Source: CAIKHN01 sp964394565 (GTDB lineage Bacteria; Patescibacteriota; Patescibacteriia; UBA9934). Taken from it: a DNA stretch of 28,725 nt. A program made the translations under genes and the position numbers. Under the pieces are notes generated by a model. It was not told where the DNA came from, searched no databases, and was given only the letters and a program-made list of their open reading frames with translations. The number at the start of each line of letters is the position of its first letter. Position 1 is the first letter of the stretch. The stretch spans positions 1 to 28,725 of the forward strand of contig CAYMYA010000012.1 in the NCBI GenBank assembly GCA_964394565.1, in the 5' to 3' direction. Shown one piece after another: positions 13,483 through 20,959 of this stretch.

Positions 13483-15363
13483 TTACTTTTGAGAGATCAT
13501 GTCGCGGTAAGCGCGCATCAATGTATGTAACCGAGCATCGTCGCCCGATAGCTCGGCTTCACGGATGTCGCGCTCCAAGGCTGCACGCGCACGGCGTGCA
13601 CACTCTTGGGAAACAATCATAAGATTTCTGTCTGCTTCTTGTCGCACCTCCTTAGGCGACAGTCCATCCAGGAGCTCATCAGTACGTATCGCCAAGGCAT
13701 TGAGCACGGATGTCTCCCGTGTATGTCCGTTAGCGGTGAGCCAGGAAAGAAGTCGTGAAAAAAGAGGTTCTTGAGGTGCCGACGAATGAGGAAGCTGTTC
13801 GGGCGGAGTATACACAGCAATCAATCCGGTGTACAGCACTTCCCAACGGCTTCCTGTGCGTAATTCTTGGCCAACCGCCGCCAGGATTTCCGGCGTGAAC
13901 CCCTCGTGTTTCATCGCGATCCCCAAAAGGAAAGCCATGGCACGGTCGATTTTGGACTCGGGAGGTTCAGGAACTGCTTGTCGTGGCACAGGTTGATCGG
14001 TCTTTTTCTTTCCAAGAGCATGGTCTCTCTTCTCAATCTCGACCCTGAATTTCAACATCTGCTCCAGCGATTCTAAATCCACGTGTGTTGCATCGCTGAT
14101 ACGCAGCAGATATAAATGCCGAACATCTGGCCGCGTCAACCGTGCGACATACGGCAACAACTCATCAATCAATGCCTTACGCGCATCAATTTTCGCCGCA
14201 CCAGCATTGTCCTCAAAACGCCGGAGACGTTTTGTGAAAACATATTCAATCACGTCTTCAGCATGCGCAACAATACGTCTCCAGAGTTCCGGATCCTTCT
14301 GAACGATTTCGTCGGGATCTTTCCCTGCACCGTCCGGAATGATTAAACATTGAATGGTAAACTGCGGAGCACCAGGATCTTTTTGTAATTCCAACGCGAG
14401 ATCGAGTACGCGTTTTGCTGCCGCGTACCCCGCCGCGTCTTCATCCAGTGCAAAAACAATTTCCTTGGTATATCGCGCCAATGTTCGGAGTTGTGAGACT
14501 GTGAGTGCCGTTCCCGATGACGCCACAATGTTCTCGACGCCTGCTTTATGCGATGCAATCACATCAAGATTGCCCTCCACAACGATAACGCACTTCTTTT
14601 CACGCATTCCGCCTTTCGCGAGATGTAGCCCATAGAGCATATCGCTCTTCTTGTAGATCGGCGTTTCCGGCGAATTCATGTATTTCGGCCCGTCGGCTTC
14701 TCCGGCGCCCGGTAACGATCTCGCCGTAAACGCCACCACATTTCCACCTGCATCGCACAGCGGAATCATCAAACGATTGCGAAAACGATCCACACACCCC
14801 GAACCAGATTTTCGCTTCATCGCCAGCCCGCCGTCGATTATTTCTTTTTCAGTAAATCCTTTTTTTGTTAAATGCCCCGTCAGCACATCCCACGCATCGG
14901 GTGCAGAACCAAGGCGAAATTTCGCGGCAAGCGCTTCGTCTATTCCGCGGCTTTCGATATACGCTTTTGCCCCCTTGCCGTATTCGCTCGACCACAACGT
15001 TGTACGGTAAAAACTCGCCGCGATATCGTGCATGAGCAACAGTCGCTCACGCGTATCATCACGCGGCGTTGGCTTATACGCAGGGAGTTCAATGCCAGCT
15101 TTTTTCGCGAGTTGACGAAGCGCCTCGGGAAACGTCAACCCATCCATTTCCATCACAAAAGAGAAGATATCCCCCCCTTTATCGCACCCAAAGCAGTGCC
15201 AGCTCTGGCGTTCGCGCGAAACGTGAAACGACGGCGTTCGCTCAGTATGGAACGGGCAAAGCGCCTTTAAACTCCCCGTTCCCGCGGGTTTGAGCTGAAT
15301 ATAGTCACCAAGTACCTCGGCGACATCCAATTTCTGCTTAATCTGATCTTTCGGCTCGAGCAT
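13483..15363 (-). CDS. dnaG: DNA primase
   Basis: The full-length primase has 626 residues. The CHC2 zinc finger uses C36, H39, C57 and C60 (CPFH then CFGC) in the order expected. The catalytic core follows, with a TOPRIM domain containing KCVIVVEGNLDVIASHKAG (catalytic Glu) and EIVFALDEDAAG (metal-binding acidic residues). The last 200 residues are less conserved and correspond to the helicase-binding domain. It makes RNA primers for replication with the DnaB helicase. A TATACT at 15396-15391 on this strand could serve as a -10 box about 30 bases before ATG 15363, but no -35 box is clear. The gene is 40 bases upstream of rpoD and 67 bases downstream of the metallohydrolase gene. Confidence 0.96.
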   Translation of the reverse strand: MLEPKDQIKQKLDVAEVLGDYIQLKPAGTGSLKALCPFHTERTPSFHVSRERQSWHCFGCDKGGDIFSFVMEMDGLTFPEALRQLAKKAGIELPAYKPTPRDDTRERLLLMHDIAASFYRTTLWSSEYGKGAKAYIESRGIDEALAAKFRLGSAPDAWDVLTGHLTKKGFTEKEIIDGGLAMKRKSGSGCVDRFRNRLMIPLCDAGGNVVAFTARSLPGAGEADGPKYMNSPETPIYKKSDMLYGLHLAKGGMREKKCVIVVEGNLDVIASHKAGVENIVASSGTALTVSQLRTLARYTKEIVFALDEDAAGYAAAKRVLDLALELQKDPGAPQFTIQCLIIPDGAGKDPDEIVQKDPELWRRIVAHAEDVIEYVFTKRLRRFEDNAGAAKIDARKALIDELLPYVARLTRPDVRHLYLLRISDATHVDLESLEQMLKFRVEIEKRDHALGKKKTDQPVPRQAVPEPPESKIDRAMAFLLGIAMKHEGFTPEILAAVGQELRTGSRWEVLYTGLIAVYTPPEQLPHSSAPQEPLFSRLLSWLTANGHTRETSVLNALAIRTDELLDGLSPKEVRQEADRNLMIVSQECARRARAALERDIREAELSGDDARLHTLMRAYRDMISQK

Positions 15364-15430
15364 GAAAAGAGTGTATGAGGAATACCAAAAAGTATAAAGC
15401 CCGGGTGTGGGTTGCTGCCCCCTTCACTCA

Positions 15431-16342
15431 TTACGCATTCTTCCGCTTTGCAATCCAGGTCGCGACGACACCGGGCGCAAACATTTCTTCGCGCTCTGGA
15501 AAAATAAGCACGCCGTCATAAGCGGCAATGTATGGGTCGTTGCCCTGCATACCGATACTTTCTCCTGCGTGGAATTCTTGAAACGATCCCTTGCCCATAC
15601 CATCAGTAAACACGAATCCTCGATCATCGATGACGATTTTATCAGTAATAATATACTCAACTTTCGCGTTCGGCACCGCATCTACTTCACGATCGTTCAG
15701 CATGCCTTGATCGCGCAATATGGTATATACACTTTCCAATACTTCACTCGCGCGAGAAGTATCGCTCGAAAATCCGGTCTCAAAGCAAATTCCCACTCCC
15801 CCACGTGTGTTCACGTATTCATCCGTCGTCACCGGGCGACCACCGAGGAAGAACGATGGATCGTCAACCACAAAATCTGTCTGGAACCATCGATAGACCT
15901 TTTCATGACGTGGTGATGTCGCGCACGGCAAAAATGGAACGCTTGGCTTGTTCACCGAATGTACATCGATGCTGATATCGACGTGATCCAAAACGAGCGA
16001 TGCAATTTCGCGTGCACGACGATCTTCGTACGTTCCGTCTGGCTCCCGATCCAATCGCGCACGCTCAAACATACGATTCAAATCGTTTCCGTCGCCGGTG
16101 CCACCGCCCTTATGACCCGTGCTGCGCTGATTCAACGCAATTGCTTCCAAGTTCCCCAAAACGAGATAGAGCACACCAGTGGCGAGTGTGTGCTCGCCGG
16201 ACGAAAAAGCTGCGTGAAGCTTTCGTATAACGTCGACTCCCGTCCGCTCGTTTCCGTGCGTTCCGCCAAGAAGCGCAACCGCAGGCCCCGGAGCTCCACT
16301 CTCAATGCGCCAAATGGACTGACCGATTTCTGTCATTTCCAT
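15431..16342 (-). CDS. succinylglutamate desuccinylase/aspartoacylase-family zinc hydrolase
   Basis: The protein has 303 residues from ATG 16342. The frame is open to a TTG at 16366, but that would overlap the RNase J stop, and ATG 16342 or 16336 are better starts. The zinc-carboxypeptidase-like fold is indicated by GGTHGNERTG (H29 and E32 as metal ligands), NDLNRMF (substrate-binding Asn-Arg), SIDVHSV (H128, third ligand) and GICFETG (catalytic Glu). The family removes acyl groups from N-acylated amino acids such as succinylglutamate or acetylaspartate, but many members have unknown substrates. It starts 10 bases after the RNase J stop and is probably co-transcribed with it. No arginine-catabolism neighbours are present, so classical AstE function is unlikely. 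Confidence 0.82.
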   Translation of the reverse strand: MEMTEIGQSIWRIESGAPGPAVALLGGTHGNERTGVDVIRKLHAAFSSGEHTLATGVLYLVLGNLEAIALNQRSTGHKGGGTGDGNDLNRMFERARLDREPDGTYEDRRAREIASLVLDHVDISIDVHSVNKPSVPFLPCATSPRHEKVYRWFQTDFVVDDPSFFLGGRPVTTDEYVNTRGGVGICFETGFSSDTSRASEVLESVYTILRDQGMLNDREVDAVPNAKVEYIITDKIVIDDRGFVFTDGMGKGSFQEFHAGESIGMQGNDPYIAAYDGVLIFPEREEMFAPGVVATWIAKRKNA

Positions 16343-16352
16343 AATCGAGGTT

Positions 16353-18224
16353 TTATTGCGACGCAATAGAAAGCGCGATATATGGACTGGATTTCATTTC
16401 CGTTTCGATCATTTTTTCTAAACGGTCTTGCAAGAGCTCTTGCGGATCCCGTTGCGCAGCGACTTTTGGAAACTCACGTTTCAAAAATGCGGCAATGTTT
16501 TGCTCAATCTGTGGAAGCAGACTTTCTTTACGGAAACCGAGCGACGTCGTATTCACGTGGGTGATTTGCCCTGCTTGTGCAATTGCGTCGATCACAATCA
16601 CGCCTTCGTCGCCCATGCGCTTTCGTTCACGGAGTGTGTCGCCATCAACCACATCGAGCTGGCCACCGTCAACATAAATTGGTGCAACAGGCAATTTCTT
16701 TTTCGTCAACGTCCCCTTGCCATCTGCATCAAATTCCATAATCTGGCCGTTGTCTGCAATCATAATATGATCACGACTAAATCCAGCCGCCATCGCTGCT
16801 TGCGCGTGGTGATGCAAGAATGCATGGTGACCTTCAATCGGAACCAAGTACTTTGGCTTCACCATTTTTACCACTTCTCCAAGGTCAGCGGCTTTCGCGT
16901 GACCACCAGCATGAATATTTAACATGCGGTAGTTCACCACCTTGGCTCCAAGACGATAAAATTTATCCGTGATGAACTGCACTGTTCGCTCATTTCCTGG
17001 AATGACGGATGACGAAAACACCACCGTATCGCCCGGGTTCACATGCACATCCCGCAAGGTGCCGTCTGCGAGCTTGTAAAATGCGGCATTATTCTCTCCT
17101 TGTGCACCCGGGAAAATGGCGAGCACTTTATTTGGCGGAAAGTTTTTTACGTCGGCAATATCCAAGAGCGTTCCAGGTGTTGGGTGAATGTACCCAAGAT
17201 TTTGGGCAATTTCGAGCGTTGTCTTCAGACTCAATCCACCGATCGCGACATAACGCCCATGCCGTTCGGCCAGCGTAATGATCTGCGCCATGCGCACCAC
17301 GTTGGTACTAATCATGCCGAACAACAGACGCCCCTTCGCTTGTGCAACAATCGCATCTAAATCGTGCATGACATCGCGCTCCATGACCTGGTTTCCTGTC
17401 TGCCCAGCATTCGTGGAATCCGAAAGTAATGCAACGACATTCTCGTCGCCAAGCTTTTTCATTTGCTCTAAGTACCGCTTGCTGTCCGCATCCTTTGGAT
17501 CCAAGTCAATTTTGAAATCACCTGTATGCACCACCTTTCCATTTGGCGTTTCAATGATCACAGCAAGCGCAGAAGGAACGGAATGCGAAACACCAATAAA
17601 TGAAAGCGTAAAATTTCCCAATTGCAACGTCGTTGCTTCATCAATTGGGCGGAGATCAACTTTCACTTCTGGCGTGTACTCAAGCTTTTTTGCAATTAAT
17701 GCAAGCGTAATTGGAGTGGAAAAAACCGGAACTCCTGGGAGTGTTGGCATTAAAAATGGAATGCCACCAATGTGATCCATGTGCATGTGCGTAATAATCA
17801 CTGCGCGCACATTCTTTTCCTTACCTTTTAAGTACGACAAATCCGGCACAATGCCGTCAATGCCGCGCATGTGCTCTTCGCCGAACTGAACGCCCATGTC
17901 AATAAGAATAATGTCGTCACCGAATTCCAGTAGCGTCATGTTCTTTCCAACTTCTTCATTGCCCCCCATGACCGCAATACGAAGCACGCCCGGCTGATTC
18001 TTTGGTGCCGCAATGGAGTAATGATCTTTTGGTGTTAACGCTAAAGCACCGTATTTTACCCCATGCCCTGTGCGAGGATGTTTCGTGTCTGGCGTTTGCC
18101 ATGTCACGCGACCGCCACGGCGACCGCCACGCTGAGAACCGTGTTGCGGGCCACGTCGTACTAAACGCGGCTGATGTGTACCCGAACCGGAAGCGCCCCT
18201 GGAACCTGAACTCAATGGAGTCAT
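16353..18224 (-). CDS. rnj: ribonuclease J with Arg/Gly-rich N-terminal extension
   Basis: The protein has 623 residues. The metallo-beta-lactamase core contains the HxHxDH zinc motif at H146-H151 (THMHMDHIGG), GGNEEVGKNM just before it, and the beta-CASP region (LLSDSTNAGQTG, then FSSSVIPGNERTV and IHAGGHAK). The C-terminal domain helps dimerise and bind RNA in the family. In Bacillus subtilis RNase J1 the same motif starts near residue 74, so this protein carries about 70 extra N-terminal residues. They are rich in Gly, Arg and Ser (HGSQRGGRRGGR) and probably bind RNA. It should act as the main 5'-3' exonuclease/endonuclease for RNA turnover. A strong promoter and a leader of about 115 bases precede ATG 18224. 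No Shine-Dalgarno site is seen. Confidence 0.94.
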   Translation of the reverse strand: MTPLSSGSRGASGSGTHQPRLVRRGPQHGSQRGGRRGGRVTWQTPDTKHPRTGHGVKYGALALTPKDHYSIAAPKNQPGVLRIAVMGGNEEVGKNMTLLEFGDDIILIDMGVQFGEEHMRGIDGIVPDLSYLKGKEKNVRAVIITHMHMDHIGGIPFLMPTLPGVPVFSTPITLALIAKKLEYTPEVKVDLRPIDEATTLQLGNFTLSFIGVSHSVPSALAVIIETPNGKVVHTGDFKIDLDPKDADSKRYLEQMKKLGDENVVALLSDSTNAGQTGNQVMERDVMHDLDAIVAQAKGRLLFGMISTNVVRMAQIITLAERHGRYVAIGGLSLKTTLEIAQNLGYIHPTPGTLLDIADVKNFPPNKVLAIFPGAQGENNAAFYKLADGTLRDVHVNPGDTVVFSSSVIPGNERTVQFITDKFYRLGAKVVNYRMLNIHAGGHAKAADLGEVVKMVKPKYLVPIEGHHAFLHHHAQAAMAAGFSRDHIMIADNGQIMEFDADGKGTLTKKKLPVAPIYVDGGQLDVVDGDTLRERKRMGDEGVIVIDAIAQAGQITHVNTTSLGFRKESLLPQIEQNIAAFLKREFPKVAAQRDPQELLQDRLEKMIETEMKSSPYIALSIASQ

Positions 18225-18345
18225 AAAAACACACTGATAACGGGCAAAAAGCCCAAAAATGAATCAATAATGAAAGTAAACGCTGTACAAGCGACAAAAA
18301 AACGTCGCAACCGAACAAATATACGAAAGCCTCACTGAAGACCCT
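18225..18345 (-). promoter_or_regulatory. structured leader of the RNase J transcript
   Basis: The predicted leader contains two small hairpins on the minus strand: GCGAC/GTCGC around a T-rich loop (18308-18290), and GGGC/GCCC with a five-T loop (18253-18241) just upstream of the start codon. Leader-based feedback on RNase genes is known for E. coli RNase E; here it is only a suggestion. Confidence 0.4.
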
Positions 18346-18374
18346 AGTATACCAGATGCCGACATAAGCGTCAA
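18346..18374 (-). promoter_or_regulatory. promoter of the RNase J gene
   Basis: On the minus strand TTGACG (18374-18369, 5/6), a 17-base spacer and TATACT (18351-18346, 5/6) form one of the best promoters in the window. The -35 box overlaps the stop codon of the upstream permease gene. Confidence 0.8.
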
Positions 18375-19183
18375 TTCACACTCCGAAGCCCGATAGCATT
18401 GCCACTCTCATATTTTCGTAAACACGCATAAAATGCAAAGATGGCGATTATCACCCAGGTTATTGCCGCAACCCACAGGGCAATCATCATTGGCACGCTT
18501 TGTGCCCGCACAATTTCAACCGGCATGCCGCCGACAAGCATCGCAGGAATAATGACCGTATAAAACACACGCGCAGCGTCGGAATACAACGCGGACGGGT
18601 ACAAACTTGGAGAAAGGAACGATTTATATAAGCTCATCGCAATAGAATCCCCATCCAAAAAGAAGAACGACGGGAGCTGCGAAAGAATACTCATCGCAAC
18701 AGTGATCGCGATACCTGGAAGCACCGCAAGCGCGATAAAGCCCACCGTCGCCCCAGCGGCCCCAATGTGTACCGCATACAAAACAAGAAGCACTATGCCA
18801 AAGACGGCGTCCCCCAATGCGGCGATATCGATTTTACTCGTCAGAACACGCCAAAGCACAATATTTGGGGACAAGAGCATTCCATCGAGCGATGCATCCG
18901 CGACATACCGGTTGATCCATGGCGCTCCACCAAAGAACGAAAACGCCACACCAAATGTCAACGTACTAAACCCCAGCAGTCCAACGGAATCCCATCCGGT
19001 CCATCCATGAACCGTGCCAAATGTCGTAAAGAATATCAACCACACCACCACAAACGCACTGTCGTTCAATATCATGCCAAACACCTGGAGTAAAAAGGCG
19101 ATACGATTCTCCAATGCTGCGCGAATATTCATGTTCCATGCATACCTTGCTGCCGTCCACTCATGTCGGAGAAGAGAAGTCAT
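18371..19183 (-). CDS. ABC-2 family permease (DUF990/COG3694-like), second subunit
   Basis: The protein has 270 residues from ATG 19183. A GTG at 19192 would add three residues, but GGTGG six bases before ATG 19183, reading through the upstream stop, favours the ATG. About six membrane helices are visible. The N-terminal part (MNIRAALENRIAFLLQVFGM) and the segment NRYVADASLDGMLLSPNIVL match the ABC-2 family with DUF990-like permeases, where a short amphipathic region with a G-x-L/M-(D/E) element follows helix 2 or 3. It forms a heterodimeric channel with the permease encoded immediately upstream, powered by the ATPase before that. The substrate is unknown. Its stop overlaps the RNase J promoter. 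Confidence 0.83.
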   Translation of the reverse strand: MTSLLRHEWTAARYAWNMNIRAALENRIAFLLQVFGMILNDSAFVVVWLIFFTTFGTVHGWTGWDSVGLLGFSTLTFGVAFSFFGGAPWINRYVADASLDGMLLSPNIVLWRVLTSKIDIAALGDAVFGIVLLVLYAVHIGAAGATVGFIALAVLPGIAITVAMSILSQLPSFFFLDGDSIAMSLYKSFLSPSLYPSALYSDAARVFYTVIIPAMLVGGMPVEIVRAQSVPMMIALWVAAITWVIIAIFAFYACLRKYESGNAIGLRSVN

Positions 19184-19184
19184 A

Positions 19185-19991
19185 TTAGCCACCGTTTATT
19201 GCCACGCGCCGCATCGCGAAATGCCACATTGACGCCAGAAAACATGCCATAATAACGATCCATACACACTGCGCAAAAAACAACACAGGGACACGGTATA
19301 AAAAATCTGGCGTAAACGCTTGAGAAAAGCTCATCATGGCCCCAAAGGGCGACCATTCCGCGATCGTACGAAGCGTGTTCGGAAATAGCGCGATCGGCAC
19401 AAACGCACCACCAATAATCATGACGATTTTATCCACAATCCACATCACTGGATTTGGGTTTTCAATCCAAAACGCACACAGCCCCACACAAGTAAAAAGC
19501 AACACCGAGATCGCGATCCCCAAAAGGAATAGTCCGAACATTGCACCCGCCCACGTCCAAGAAACCATGATATCCGGGGCACCAACGAAAGTCATGAGCA
19601 ACATACTATTCACCGTAAGCTGTTGCCCGAGCATGGGAATTTGTTTCCCGAGTCGATGTGCAATGCGCCAAGAAAGGTAATGTAGCGGCTTCAATACCCG
19701 TACTTCGATACTCCCATCACGCACGTCGTCGGCGATATCACGGAAGATGTAACGCGTTCCCACGCCCCAGTACACCGAGTACATCGCCAAAGACCACAAT
19801 ACGGCGGCAAGTCCCATACCTCTCACCGTTCCCGCTCTTCCGACGCTACTCTCGTACACCGTAAAAAGCCCGAACAACGTCATCACTGTGCACACAACCG
19901 AAAACATGAGTGGCGCAAATCGCTCCGTTGTTGAGCGTGCGGCAAGGCGAGCGACCGCACACCATGTGCGTATGTTATTGCGCAGCAGCAT
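19185..19991 (-). CDS. ABC-2 family permease (COG4587-like), first subunit
   Basis: The protein has 268 residues and about six membrane helices. The region RYIFRDIADDVRDGSIEVRVLKPLHY is the hallmark loop of this permease group (an I/V-x-D-G-S/T-I/L-x-x-x-L-L/K-x-P pattern), and MWIVDKIVMIIGGAFVPIALFP forms the later helix pair. The start ATG 19991 lies inside the end of the ATPase gene, with a 17-base overlap, and the next permease begins one base after its stop. ATPase plus two unequal permeases in this order matches the COG4586-COG4587-COG3694 uncharacterised ABC exporters. Substrates of that group are mostly unknown. Confidence 0.83.
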   Translation of the reverse strand: MLLRNNIRTWCAVARLAARSTTERFAPLMFSVVCTVMTLFGLFTVYESSVGRAGTVRGMGLAAVLWSLAMYSVYWGVGTRYIFRDIADDVRDGSIEVRVLKPLHYLSWRIAHRLGKQIPMLGQQLTVNSMLLMTFVGAPDIMVSWTWAGAMFGLFLLGIAISVLLFTCVGLCAFWIENPNPVMWIVDKIVMIIGGAFVPIALFPNTLRTIAEWSPFGAMMSFSQAFTPDFLYRVPVLFFAQCVWIVIMACFLASMWHFAMRRVAINGG

Positions 19992-20955
19992 ACACAGAAG
20001 CGATCACCTCTTCTAACGTCGGATTTGAAATATCGAGGTCATCAACAGCATACCTCTGCAGCAACGGCTCAATAACATCGTTCACACGATGCGTGGTGGT
20101 ATCGATATCAAACGTTACCGAACGCCCTTGCTGAGCAATGCGTTTCGCTCCGTTGAGTGCAAACTTCTGCACGCCATCGCCAAGTTCAACATGAACATGC
20201 TTCACGGTAAAGTATCTCTGCTGCAATGCTTCAGTACGTTCATCAATAATCACTCTTCCATGATTAATAATCACCGTTCTATCACAAAGCGCTTCAATAT
20301 CTCCAGCATCGTGTGATGTTAAAAACAATGTCACACCTTCTTCCTGACATAACATATTCAACACCTCCCGTAATTTGTGTTTCGCAACAACATCAAGACC
20401 GATCGTCGGTTCATCTAAAAAAATAATCTCTGGTTTGTGCAGCAACGATGCCGCGATTTCTGCACGCATGCGCTGCCCCAAAGACAACTTTCGTACCGGG
20501 CGATCCATAAACTCTTCGAGTGCAAACATCCCCGTAAGCTGTTTTGCTCGTCGACGAATTGTTTGCGCTTTCATGCCGTACATCACCCCAAACAATTCAA
20601 ACGAATCCCCAATGGGCAAATTCCCAATCAGCTGTGAGCGCTGACCAAATAACGTGCCGATCTTGTAGGCAAGCGCGCGCCGATCTTTTTGCGGGGTCAA
20701 CCCAGCCACGCGAACCGTGCCGGACGTGGGGTGAAGAATCCCGGTCATGATTTTCATCGTGGTAGACTTCCCCGCTCCGTTTGGCCCAATCAATGCCAAC
20801 CGCTCACCACGTTCGACGGTAAGCGCAACATGATCAACGGCAAGAATCGTTTTCCTATCAGGATGCCAAAAATTTCTCCACGAACCATACGCAGGGTTAC
20901 GAACAATCGTCGAAAAGCTTTTCACGACGTCATCGAGCACGATGTGATGTGCCAT
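19975..20955 (-). CDS. ABC exporter ATPase (COG4586-like)
   Basis: The protein has 326 residues from ATG 20955. The frame is open to 21054, but that part overlaps the upstream gene. The N-terminal insert NPAYGSWRNFWHPDRKTILAV (about residues 20-40), before the core strand, is typical of the COG4586 group. Walker A GPNGAGKST spans 57-65. LFGQRSQLIGNLP forms the Q-loop region, LSLGQRMRAEIAASLLHKP is the signature (LSLGQ in place of LSGGQ, normal in this group), Walker B is IIFLDEPTIGLD and the H-switch is TSHDAGDIEAL. It powers the two following permeases. The start is only four bases past the stop of the TraG/VirD4-like ATPase gene, so both systems share a transcript. Confidence 0.87.
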   Translation of the reverse strand: MAHHIVLDDVVKSFSTIVRNPAYGSWRNFWHPDRKTILAVDHVALTVERGERLALIGPNGAGKSTTMKIMTGILHPTSGTVRVAGLTPQKDRRALAYKIGTLFGQRSQLIGNLPIGDSFELFGVMYGMKAQTIRRRAKQLTGMFALEEFMDRPVRKLSLGQRMRAEIAASLLHKPEIIFLDEPTIGLDVVAKHKLREVLNMLCQEEGVTLFLTSHDAGDIEALCDRTVIINHGRVIIDERTEALQQRYFTVKHVHVELGDGVQKFALNGAKRIAQQGRSVTFDIDTTTHRVNDVIEPLLQRYAVDDLDISNPTLEEVIASVYAAAQ

Positions 20956-20959
20956 ACAT

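Noticed and set aside
15431..16342. Classical AstE role in arginine degradation for the metallohydrolase
   Set aside because: No arginine-succinyltransferase pathway genes are nearby and the gene is tied to RNase J, so only the broad family name is supported.
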